Position numbers and translations under genes: made by a program. A DNA stretch of 30,119 nt, from positions 1-30,119 of the forward strand of contig JBIOUF010000080.1 of assembly GCA_044866695.1 (NCBI GenBank), given 5' to 3'. Origin of the DNA: JBIOUF01 sp044866695 (GTDB lineage: Bacteria > Actinomycetota > Actinomycetes > Propionibacteriales > Nocardioidaceae). The notes under the pieces are model-generated. The model was not told where the DNA came from and searched no databases. It saw nothing but the letters and a program-made list of their open reading frames with translations. Positions 8,687-16,336 of this stretch are shown here, piece after piece (position 1 is the stretch's first letter; every line of letters begins with the position of its first letter).

Positions 8687-9759
8687 CCGTGGACGCGGCG
8701 TACCCACGCCTCGGGGTCGGCGACCTCGGCCTTCGACGGCAGGTTCGCCGGCTCCACCCACACCTTGTTGAAGCCGTCCATGCCGACCGCGTCGACCACG
8801 GCGCGGACGAAGGCGGCGCCGTCGCGGTACTGGGCCATCTTGGCGTCCAGGCCGAGCAGCCGCCGGAGCAGCCGGTCGAGCGTGCCCACTCCCTGCCGGC
8901 GCCGGTCGAAGCGCCTGCGGATCGTGGCGACGGTCGGGATCACCTCCGGCCCCACGCCGTCCATGACCACGTCGGCGTGGCCCTCCAGCAGCGACATGAC
9001 CCCGGTCACCCGTTCGATGACCGCGCGCTGCTCGGGGGAGGCGAACAGGTCCACCAGCCCGGCGCCGTCCCGGTTGCGCAGGACGTCGCCGGCCCGGCGC
9101 ACCGCGTCGCCGAGCGCCGCCGCCATCCTGGCCGGGTCGACGTCGACCGAGCCGACCAGGGTGGCGATCTCGGCCTGGATGTGGTCGCGCATCCACGGCA
9201 CGGCGGTGAACTGGACCCGGTGGGTCTCCTCGTGCAGGCACACCCACAGCCGGAAGTCGGCGGGCACGGCGTCCAGCTCGCGCTCGGCGTGCACGATGTT
9301 GGGCGCCACCAGCAGCAGCCGGCCGACCTCCGCCGACCCGGCGGGCGCGTGGAACGGGTCGAACTGGCCGAGCACCTTGCCGCCGAGGAACCCGAGGACG
9401 GCGCCGAGCTCGAGGCCCGTGACGCGGGACCCGATGGCGTCGCCGAACGGCGAGGACGGCGAGGACCCGGAGTCCCGGCGCTCCTCCATCTTGTCCAGCA
9501 GCGGGCCGAGCACGTAGGCGAACCCGTCGACGTTGGCCTGCACCCAGCCCGGGCGGTCGACGACCAGCACCGGCGCGGAGCCCGCCTCGGCGACCAGGCC
9601 GGTGTAGTCCCGGACCAGGGGCGTGGAACGGGCCGCTCCCTCGCGCAGCTCCTCGACGACCGCGGCCGCCTCCTCGCGGGACACCTCCGGGCCTGGGCCG
9701 GCGATCCGGCTCGCGGTCGACACGGCCAGGTCCCAGTCGACCATCGGGCGCCCAGTCAT
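8683..9759 (-). CDS. Zinc-dependent metalloprotease of the DUF2342 (zincin-like) family
   Basis: A 358-residue predicted zincin. Visible motifs are LVVDRPGWVQANVDGF, LGGKVLGQFDPF, LLLVAPNIVHAERELD, and the metal-binding CLHEETHRVQF (HExxH at 176-180). A downstream LLEGHADVVMDGVG may supply the third ligand. This matches the actinobacterial DUF2342/Zincin_2 family, whose members are often annotated 'coenzyme F420 biosynthesis-associated'; the physiological substrate is not known. The location just upstream of and coupled to tilS (GTGA overlap) is the usual one. The ATG at 9759 was chosen because a TACCCT box lies 7 nt upstream. The frame stays open to 9855 and an internal ATG at 9744 is also possible. 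Confidence 0.88.
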   Translation of the reverse strand: MTGRPMVDWDLAVSTASRIAGPGPEVSREEAAAVVEELREGAARSTPLVRDYTGLVAEAGSAPVLVVDRPGWVQANVDGFAYVLGPLLDKMEERRDSGSSPSSPFGDAIGSRVTGLELGAVLGFLGGKVLGQFDPFHAPAGSAEVGRLLLVAPNIVHAERELDAVPADFRLWVCLHEETHRVQFTAVPWMRDHIQAEIATLVGSVDVDPARMAAALGDAVRRAGDVLRNRDGAGLVDLFASPEQRAVIERVTGVMSLLEGHADVVMDGVGPEVIPTVATIRRRFDRRRQGVGTLDRLLRRLLGLDAKMAQYRDGAAFVRAVVDAVGMDGFNKVWVEPANLPSKAEVADPEAWVRRVHG

Positions 9760-9766
9760 GGGGTCG

Positions 9767-9772
9767 AGGGTA
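9767..9772 (-). promoter_or_regulatory. Candidate -10 box for metalloprotease-tilS-hpt transcript
   Basis: Minus-strand TACCCT ends 7 nt before the ATG at 9759, again suggesting a leaderless mRNA. No convincing -35 box. Confidence 0.35.
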
Positions 9773-9835
9773 CGCAGCGGCGACAACCCCTCGCTCCGGT
9801 CGGCCGGCCGGGCGTCCTCGCACCGGGTCGGCTGG

Positions 9836-9950
9836 TTTGTGGCCGATGCCTGCACGAGTCAGCGCTTGTGGCCGACGGCTGCAGCGACACGCCGTACGAC
9901 GGTGCGGTCATCGGCCCCAAAGGGCGAGACATGCAGTTATCGGCCACGAA
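9836..9950. repeat. 115-bp imperfect inverted repeat with 29-bp-spaced sub-repeats
   Basis: The left arm starts TTTGTGGCCGATGCCTGCA (9836-9854). The right arm, read on the minus strand from 9950, starts TTCGTGGCCGATAACTGCA. Over the first 50 bases I count 35 matches between the arms. Each arm contains a second copy of the core: CTTGTGGCCGAC (9865-9876) and, inverted, TTTGGGGCCGAT (9910-9921). In both arms the two cores are spaced exactly 29 bp. It fills most of the 208-bp gap between dac and the metalloprotease gene. It may be a palindromic intergenic repeat, a small non-autonomous element remnant, or a multi-site operator. Confidence 0.7.
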
Positions 9951-9967
9951 CTGGCCGGCCGGCCCGC

Positions 9968-11464
9968 TCAACCACCACGGGCGCAGGTGCAGGCGGCGAG
10001 GGCCGAGGCGATCTGGTCCAGCCGGTCGCGGGTGAACAGGGTCTGCGGCTCGCGCACCCGGTCGGCGATGGCCACGAAGGTCATCGGCGTCCCGTCGCGC
10101 GAGGTCACCACTCCGGCGAGGCCGTGCACACCGGTCAGGGTGCCGGTCTTGGCGCGGACCGCACCCGGGCCGGCGGGTGAGCCGGTGGTGAACCGGTAGG
10201 CCAGCGACCCGGTGAACCCGGCGACCGGCAGGCCCGCGACGACGGGGCGCAGCTCCGGGTGGTGGGCCGAGGCGGCGACGGCCAGCACGTCCAGCAGCCC
10301 GGTCACCGGAAGCCGGTTGCCGCGCGAGAGCCCGCTGCCGTCGTAGATCACCGCCCCGCGCAGGTCGACGCCGAGAGAGGCGAGCACGTCGCCCACGGCG
10401 CGCGAGGCGCCCGAGAACGACGCCGGCCGGGCCTGGGCCAAGGCGACGTGTCGCGCCAGCACCTCCGCGCCCTCGTTGTCGCTGACCTCCAGGACGTGCT
10501 GGACCACCTGGGCCACCGGGGCCGACTCGACCCGGGCGACCTCCCGGGCGGCGGGGCCGGCCGCCCCCGGCGCGACAGGACCGCGTACGGCGAGGCCCTG
10601 CCGGCGCAGCGCGGCCGCGAACGCCGACGCCGCGGCCGCCGCCGGGTCGGGGCTGCGGTCGGCGAAGCCGGCGGCCTCCCGCCCCTCGTCCACCCAGAGC
10701 GCCGAGATCGGGCTGACCACGTCGTCGGGCACGTAGTCCGGCTCCCAGGCCGGGTTGACCGACGGGCCGGTGAACAGCGAGGCGTCGTAGCCCAGCCGCA
10801 CCGGCCCGGGCCCGGCCCGGCGGAGCCGCTGGGCCGTCGCGCGCGCCAGCGAGACCAGGTCCGCTCGGGCGGGGTAGTCGGCGAAGTCCTGCGGCGCGGG
10901 CGCGCGCGCCAGCAGCGGGTCGCCGCCGCCGACCAGGGTGAGCCGCCGGCCGCGGGCCAGGACCGTGGTGGCGAACCGGTGGTCCGGACCGAGCGTCGAC
11001 AGGGCGGCCAGGGAGGTGAGCAGCTTCATCGTGGAGGCCGGGGTCACCACCGAGACGCCGTACCGGTAGACCACGGGACCGCCGACGCCCGCGACCTGGA
11101 CCGCCACCCGGGGGCCGAGCCGGCGGGCCCCCACCAGGCCCCCCAGCGCCTGCCGGACCGCCTGCTGGGAGGGCGGCGACGGCCTGCTGGGCACCGCCAC
11201 CGGTGCCGCCGCCCGGGGCCGCGGCAGGGTCAGCCCGGGTGGCGGCGGCACCAGCGCCGGCTCGGTGACCGGGTCCGGCGGCGGCTCCGCGACGCCCAGC
11301 CGCTCGCCGAGGTCGGTCGGGATGGCGACGGCGGCGACGGCGAGCAGGAGCAGCACCAGCGCGGTCGTCGCGACGCGCAGCCGGCGACCCACGCGCCGAG
11401 GCCGCCGTGGCTTCGGGGGGTCGTTCGCAGCGCCTGCGCCCACCGTCGGCCCCTTCCCCGGCAT
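9968..11464 (-). CDS. dacB: D-alanyl-D-alanine carboxypeptidase/endopeptidase (PBP4 type, peptidase S13)
   Basis: A 498-residue low-molecular-mass penicillin-binding protein that trims or cleaves peptidoglycan stem peptides outside the membrane. After a basic N-terminus, residues ~31-49 form one hydrophobic segment (signal anchor or signal peptide), followed by a Pro-rich linker to ~105. The three active-site motifs are present: SxxK in PASTMKLLT (S144, K147), SxN in VSDNEGAEVLARHVA, and KTG in VRAKTGTLTGVHGLAG. YDGSGLSRGNRLP is also typical of S13 enzymes. It is divergent from ppa across 59 bp, where TAGTCT (minus strand, 11488-11493) is a possible -10. The gene symbol is by family; the exact peptide specificity is not shown by sequence. 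Confidence 0.92.
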   Translation of the reverse strand: MPGKGPTVGAGAANDPPKPRRPRRVGRRLRVATTALVLLLLAVAAVAIPTDLGERLGVAEPPPDPVTEPALVPPPPGLTLPRPRAAAPVAVPSRPSPPSQQAVRQALGGLVGARRLGPRVAVQVAGVGGPVVYRYGVSVVTPASTMKLLTSLAALSTLGPDHRFATTVLARGRRLTLVGGGDPLLARAPAPQDFADYPARADLVSLARATAQRLRRAGPGPVRLGYDASLFTGPSVNPAWEPDYVPDDVVSPISALWVDEGREAAGFADRSPDPAAAAASAFAAALRRQGLAVRGPVAPGAAGPAAREVARVESAPVAQVVQHVLEVSDNEGAEVLARHVALAQARPASFSGASRAVGDVLASLGVDLRGAVIYDGSGLSRGNRLPVTGLLDVLAVAASAHHPELRPVVAGLPVAGFTGSLAYRFTTGSPAGPGAVRAKTGTLTGVHGLAGVVTSRDGTPMTFVAIADRVREPQTLFTRDRLDQIASALAACTCARGG

Positions 11465-11523
11465 GCATGCCGCGCCCCGTGTGCGGGAGACTATGGGATC
11501 GGCCGAGTAGAGCGGAGCGCGCA

Positions 11524-12069
11524 GTGGAGTTCGACGTCCTGGTGGAGATCCCCAAGGGTCAGCGGAACAAGTACGAGGTCGACAAGGAGTCCGGGCGGAT
11601 CCGGCTGGACCGGACGCTGTTCACCTCGACGCAGTACCCCGCCGACTACGGCTACATCGAGGACACCCTCGGCCTCGACGGCGACCCGTTGGACGCGATG
11701 GTGATCCTCCAGTCCCCGACCTTCCCCGGGTGCCTGATCCGGTGCCGCGCGATCGGCATGTTCCGCATGAAGGACGAGGCGGGCGGCGACGACAAGGTGC
11801 TCTGCGTGCCGGCCACGGACCCCCGGCTCGAGCACCTGCGCGACTTCAGCCACGTGTCCCGGTTCGACCTGCTGGAGATGCAGCACTTCTTCACCGTCTA
11901 CAAGGACCTCGAGCCCGGCAAGTCGGTCGAGGGAGCCAACTGGGTGGGCCGGTACGAGGCGGAGGAGGAGGTCCGGGCGTCCTTCGAGCGGTACGAGCGG
12001 TACAAGGAGAGGACGGCGACCGACTCCGGCTCCGGCTCCGGCTCCGGCTCAGCCTCCGACGGGCAGTGA
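11524..12069 (+). CDS. ppa: Inorganic pyrophosphatase (family I)
   Basis: Cytosolic Mg-dependent enzyme that hydrolyses pyrophosphate to phosphate and drives biosynthetic reactions. The 181-residue protein shows EIPKGQRNKYEVD, FTSTQYPADYGYIEDTL, and the metal-binding signature DGDPLDAMV. KVLCVPATDPR and HFFTVYKDLEPGK follow. Start is GTG at 11524 with GGAG 6 nt upstream. An odd feature is the C-terminal tail after residue ~165, a run of alternating Ser and Gly. It is encoded by tandem CTCCGG units (about 12023-12050) and is probably disordered. ppa next to dac is the common actinobacterial order and marks the right edge of the conserved housekeeping block. Confidence 0.96.
   Translation: MEFDVLVEIPKGQRNKYEVDKESGRIRLDRTLFTSTQYPADYGYIEDTLGLDGDPLDAMVILQSPTFPGCLIRCRAIGMFRMKDEAGGDDKVLCVPATDPRLEHLRDFSHVSRFDLLEMQHFFTVYKDLEPGKSVEGANWVGRYEAEEEVRASFERYERYKERTATDSGSGSGSGSASDGQ
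12023..12050. repeat. CTCCGG hexanucleotide microsatellite inside ppa
   Basis: About four and a half tandem CTCCGG units, in frame, encode the Ser-Gly tail of the pyrophosphatase. The unit length is a multiple of three, so copy-number change would alter tail length without a frameshift. Confidence 0.85.
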
Positions 12070-12110
12070 CGCCTGGTCAGGTCTGAGCGCCTCGCGCATC
12101 ATCGCCGGAC

Positions 12111-12902
12111 TCATCCCTCCCACGACCGGGACCGCAGAAGTCCTGGGCCGTCGCCCGCGGTCCGGACGGTGTGCAGCACCCCGGTGAGCAGCGCAGTGCC
12201 GGAGGAGTGGCCCAGCGCCAAGAGCCGCGGCAACGGCGCCCTGAGGTCCTCGGCCCGGCACAGCGCCGTCAGAAGCCGGGCAAGCTCCTCGGTGGCGTAC
12301 CCCTCGAGTGCGGCGCGCAGCAACCCCTCCGACACCGCGGTGGTGCGCTGCCTGGCGAGGGTCTCCGTGGTCTCGCGCCGCCAGCGGGGCAGACGCGGGT
12401 CATCGACGGCGTGGGCGGTCACCAGCGCCCCCGCGAGCACGTCGTCGCCGGCGGGGGTGAGCCCGGGGCCGGCACCGACGAGGCGGTCCGGTACGAGCGC
12501 GTCCGAGGACGCGGCCAGCGTGGGGACGCCGTCCCGGGAGCGGGACATCAGCACGGCGGCGCAGCGTTCGACGTCGTCCCGTGCCGGCAGCGGCAGACCG
12601 CGCGGCCGGGGCGGGTGCCACCAGCGGGCGGCCCGCCACGTGGCGTCAGCGGTGGACAGGACGCCGTCGCCCGCGGCGAGGGGTCCGCGGGGCACCACGT
12701 CGGTCACCACGCTCGCGGGCAGCCGTACGGCCGCCCTGGTGCCCACGGTCAGGACTGGAACGGCGGGCAGCCCGGTCGCGTAGTGCGCGCTCACCGCCGT
12801 GCGGACCAGCTCGGGCAGCTCGCGCGGCCCACCGTCGAGCACCGGGCCGACCAGCGACGAGGCGACACACGGGATCCGGGAGAAGCCGGCTGCGGAGTGC
12901 AC
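12111..12902 (-). CDS. DUF2877 (AllH/YlbF-like) protein
   Basis: A 263-residue protein with the DUF2877 hallmarks LVGAGPGLTPAGDDVLAG, ARQRTTAVSEGLLRAALEGY, and the near C-terminal LALGHSSGTALLTGVL. The E. coli relative YlbF (AllH) acts with FdrA (AllF) and YlbE (AllG) as oxamate carbamoyltransferase, which phosphorolyses oxalurate to oxamate plus carbamoyl phosphate; carbamate kinase then makes ATP. Here a carbamate kinase gene lies 8 kb downstream, but FdrA and YlbE/DUF1116 partners are not in the window. Start is GTG at 12902 with a TAGTGT box 6 nt upstream, so the mRNA is probably leaderless. It is divergent from the pucR-type regulator across only 34 bp, implying shared control. A role in carbamoyl transfer is inference. 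Confidence 0.85.
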   Translation of the reverse strand: MHSAAGFSRIPCVASSLVGPVLDGGPRELPELVRTAVSAHYATGLPAVPVLTVGTRAAVRLPASVVTDVVPRGPLAAGDGVLSTADATWRAARWWHPPRPRGLPLPARDDVERCAAVLMSRSRDGVPTLAASSDALVPDRLVGAGPGLTPAGDDVLAGALVTAHAVDDPRLPRWRRETTETLARQRTTAVSEGLLRAALEGYATEELARLLTALCRAEDLRAPLPRLLALGHSSGTALLTGVLHTVRTAGDGPGLLRSRSWEG

Positions 12903-12936
12903 TCCTCGACACTAGGACTGGGATACGGTCCGCGGT
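12903..12936. promoter_or_regulatory. Compact divergent promoter region between DUF2877 gene and pucR-type gene
   Basis: The 34-bp gap holds a minus-strand TAGTGT (12909-12914), 6 nt before the DUF2877 GTG, and a plus-strand TACGGT (12924-12929), 7 nt before the regulator ATG. Both fit -10 boxes of leaderless transcripts. The -35 region of each promoter would lie within or next to the opposite gene's start, so a regulator bound here could affect both. Confidence 0.5.
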
Positions 12937-14631
12937 ATGGGGAGAGTTGCCAACGGCGGGCCGGCCGGCTCGCCGGCGGATGACCGCGCGCCTGGTGAGG
13001 AGATGCCAACGGCGCGACCCATCACGGTCGCCGAGATGCTCACCCTCCCGGCCTTCAACGGTGCGGAGGTGGTGGCGGGGGCCGCCGGCTTCGGGCGGAT
13101 CGTGCGCCGGGCGAACGTCATGGAGGTTCCCGACATCCTGCCCTGGGTGCGGCCGGACGCCCTGCTGCTCACCACCGGCTACCCGTTGCGGGACCGCGAC
13201 GCCTCAGGACTGGCCCGTCTCGTGGCCGATCTCGACGCGCGCGGCGTCGCGGCGCTGGCGGTCAAGCTGCACCGCTACCTCGACGTCCTGCCCCCGCCGA
13301 TGCTGGACGAGGCGGACCGGCGGGGCCTGCCGGTGGTGGTCGTGCCAGAGGCGGCCGGGTTCGACGAGATCCTGTCCGAGGTGTTCACCCGCGCCGTCAA
13401 CGAGCGCGCCTCGTTGATCGAGCGCAGTGACGAGGTCCACCGCCAGCTCCTCGACATGGTCCTCGCGGGCGGGGGCGTGGACGAGGTCGCCGCCAGCGTG
13501 AGCGCGCTGCTCGGGGGTGTCGCACTGGTCACCACCCCCGACGGCGAGGTGACCAGCGAGGCGGGACCGGAGCAGCAGCGGACGTCGTTGCGGGAGTCCC
13601 CGGTCTTCGCCCCCGACGGACGGCTCCGTCTCGAGTCCGTCGAGCCCGGGTTCTCCGGGGTCGACGACCTCCCGGGATCCTCCGCCGTCGTCCGCGTCCG
13701 CGGCGGCCGCATCGACCACGGCCGGCTGGTGCTGTTCACCCGCGACCGGGTGCTGTCCCCGGCCGACCTCGCGGTGCTGGAGCGGGCCGGAACGGTCGCG
13801 GCCATCTGCCTGTCCAAGGAGCTCGCCGTGACCGCGGTGGAGAGCAAGTACCGCGGCGACTTCCTCCGTGACGTGCTGGCCGGCCGAGGGGTCCCGCTCC
13901 CCGAGGTCCTCGCGCACGCGCGTGCCCTGGGGTGGGACCTGGCGCGGCCGTGCGTCGTGGTGGTTGCCGTCCCGGAGGCGACCATGACCGGCGACGACGG
14001 CTACCAGAGACCGGTCCTGGTCGAGCGGCTGGCCGACGCGTGGCGCAGCACGGTCGGCGCCTTGGGCTCGGGGACACCGGTGGTCGGGTTCGCCAGCGAG
14101 GTGGTCGCGCTGCTGCCGGTGCGCGCAGGCCGCCCGCACCGACCCGTCGTGGACCGTGTGGTCAAGCGGGTCCACGCCAGCGCGGCGGGGCGGGGGTTCG
14201 CGACCGGGGTCAGCCGGATGGTGACCGTCCCGGAAGGGCTGCCGGCGGGCTACGAGCAGGCGGGCAAGGCGGTGCAGGTGGGCAGGCAGCTGCATGGTCC
14301 CAATGCGACCGTGCACTTCGACGACCTGGGGGTCTTCCGGCTGCTCGGGCTCATCGAGGACGAGCGGGAGCTCGCCGGGTTCGTCGCTGAGACCCTCGGC
14401 CCGCTGGCGGAGCGCACGCCGGAGGCCGCCGACCTCCGCACGACCCTGCAGACCCTCCTCGACACCAACCTGAACGTCGCGGAGTCCGCACGGTGCCTGC
14501 ACTTCCACTACAACACGCTGCGCTACCGGATCACCAAGCTCGAGCATCTCGTCGGGCCGTTCACGACCGACCCGAGGCTACGGCTGGACCTCGCCTTGGC
14601 GCTGCGGGTGGTCACCCTGAGCGAGCTGTGA
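12937..14631 (+). CDS. pucR: PucR-family transcriptional regulator
   Basis: A 564-residue protein. The N-terminal PucR domain (about residues 25-155) contains ITVAEMLTLPAFNGAEVVAG, VMEVPDILPWVRPDALLLTTGY and GVAALAVKLHRYLD. A central GGDEF-like segment (CdaR type) follows. The C-terminal PucR helix-turn-helix (about 505-560) reads LRTTLQTLLDTNLNVAESAR and HFHYNTLRYRITKLE. This family controls purine, allantoin and other nitrogen or organic-acid catabolism genes. The upstream ATG at 12937 was chosen because of the TACGGT box 7 nt before it; ATG 13003 is an alternative that would remove 22 poorly conserved residues. It precedes the Mo-hydroxylase genes on the same strand and diverges from the DUF2877 gene, so it is the likely local regulator. 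The effector is not predictable. Confidence 0.9.
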   Translation: MGRVANGGPAGSPADDRAPGEEMPTARPITVAEMLTLPAFNGAEVVAGAAGFGRIVRRANVMEVPDILPWVRPDALLLTTGYPLRDRDASGLARLVADLDARGVAALAVKLHRYLDVLPPPMLDEADRRGLPVVVVPEAAGFDEILSEVFTRAVNERASLIERSDEVHRQLLDMVLAGGGVDEVAASVSALLGGVALVTTPDGEVTSEAGPEQQRTSLRESPVFAPDGRLRLESVEPGFSGVDDLPGSSAVVRVRGGRIDHGRLVLFTRDRVLSPADLAVLERAGTVAAICLSKELAVTAVESKYRGDFLRDVLAGRGVPLPEVLAHARALGWDLARPCVVVVAVPEATMTGDDGYQRPVLVERLADAWRSTVGALGSGTPVVGFASEVVALLPVRAGRPHRPVVDRVVKRVHASAAGRGFATGVSRMVTVPEGLPAGYEQAGKAVQVGRQLHGPNATVHFDDLGVFRLLGLIEDERELAGFVAETLGPLAERTPEAADLRTTLQTLLDTNLNVAESARCLHFHYNTLRYRITKLEHLVGPFTTDPRLRLDLALALRVVTLSEL

Positions 14632-14687
14632 GCACGAGACCCCTGGTGCGTCATCCCGGAGCGGGGCCGCCGAACGGACTGCGGGGA

Positions 14688-14717
14688 GGTGCGCCCCGAC
14701 CGGGGGTGCGCCGACCG
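14688..14717. repeat. Short tandem direct repeat upstream of the first Mo-hydroxylase operon
   Basis: GGTGCGCCCCGACCG (14688-14702) is followed by GGTGCGCCGACCG (14705-14717), the same word less two C residues. It lies in the 153-bp gap between pucR and the leader ORF, where an operator could be. In such GC-rich DNA chance similarity is possible. Confidence 0.35.
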
Positions 14718-14784
14718 AAGGGGCTGGGGCAGAGTGAGGTCCGGCGTGGCCGGCTGGCGGCGACGCCGGGCCGAGGAGGTGTGG

Positions 14785-14835
14785 ATGGTGGCCGTTCGCG
14801 AGCCTGCTCCTGGGTCGTCGGCGGTACGGCGGTGA
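14785..14835 (+). CDS. Putative 16-residue leader peptide coupled to the FAD subunit gene
   Basis: GAGGAGG (14773-14779) sits 5 nt before ATG 14785, the best Shine-Dalgarno/start pair in this gap. The frame encodes MVAVREPAPGSSAVRR and stops with a TGA that overlaps the GTG of the FAD subunit gene (GTGA at 14832-14835). That GTG has no good ribosome site of its own. The arrangement suggests that ribosomes loading on the short ORF reinitiate on the FAD subunit. The peptide resembles nothing I know. Confidence 0.45.
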   Translation: MVAVREPAPGSSAVRR

Positions 14836-15757
14836 AGCCCGCGCCGTTCGGCTACGTCCGCCCCCGCAGCGTTCCGGAGGCCGTGGCCGCACTCACGGAC
14901 CTCGGCGTGCACGCGAAGGTGCTCGCCGGCGGGCAGAGCCTCGTGCCGCTGCTGTCGATGAGGCTGGCGGCGCCGTCGGCCCTCGTCGATGTCAACCTCA
15001 TCCCCGACCTGGACGGGATCGAGGTCACCCCCGAGGCGGTCCGGGTCGGCGCGTTGACGCGGCACGCCTCCCTCGAGCGGTCCGAGGAGGCGTACGCCGC
15101 GGTCCCGCTCCTGCGGCAGGCACTGCGCAACGTGGCCCACCCGGCCATCCGCAACCGCGGCACGACCGTGGGCAGCCTCGTGCACGCCGACCCCGCCGCC
15201 GAGATGCCCGCCGTCCTCGTCCTGCTGGGCGGCAGCGTGGAGGCGGTGTCGGCAGACGCGCGCCGGACGATTCCGGCCGAGCAGTTCTTCGCCGGGCCGA
15301 TGGAGTGCGCGCTCCGGCCCGAGGAGCTGGCCACCGCGGCGTCGTTCGACCGCCCACCAGCAGGCACCCGGTCCGCCTTCCTCGAGCTGTCCCGGCGGCA
15401 CGGCGACTACGCGATGTGCGGCGTGGCCGTGCTGGTCGACACCGCGCCCCTGGGCCACGATCCGCGTGAGCGCATGATCGCCGGTGGTCGTGCCGCCTTG
15501 GTCGGCGTGGGCGCCGGGCCCGTTCTCGCGGACCTCTCCCCCGCAGTCGAGTCAGGCCGGCGGTTCGGTCCGGACGCCGTACGCGACATCCTCGACGACG
15601 TGATCGAGCCGGAGGCCGACATCCACGCCTCAGCGGAGTACCGCCGCCGGCTCGCCCACGTGCTGACCCTGCGAGCGCTGGACGAGGCCATGTCACCGTC
15701 GGGTGGCCGCCAGCCAGGCACGGCGCGAGCGCCGGCGGATGACGACGGAGGTCCGCG

Positions 15758-15761
<4 letters not shown>
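14832..15761 (+). CDS. Molybdenum hydroxylase 1, FAD-binding (CoxM-like) subunit
   Basis: A 309-residue medium subunit that passes electrons through FAD in xanthine oxidase-family enzymes. FAD-binding motifs are KVLAGGQSLVPLLSMRLA (near the N-terminus) and HPAIRNRGTTVGSLVHADPAAEMPA. The AGGQSLVPLL form and the DPAAE motif are closest to CoxM-type subunits of CO-dehydrogenase-like hydroxylases. The start GTG 14832 overlaps the stop of the short leader ORF; an in-frame GTG at 14781 would add 17 residues, but its Shine-Dalgarno would be too close. The stop overlaps the next gene as ATGA. Order FAD / 2Fe-2S / Mo / CoxG with overlaps throughout shows one tightly coupled operon. Substrate not determined. 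Confidence 0.9.

Positions 15762-16332
<571 letters not shown>

Positions 16333-16336
<4 letters not shown>

Noticed and set aside
9960..11555. Extended minus-strand frame running from upstream of dac to past the intergenic repeat
   Set aside because: A different frame from the PBP4 motifs, Arg/Gly/Ala-rich throughout, and it reads through the intergenic palindrome.
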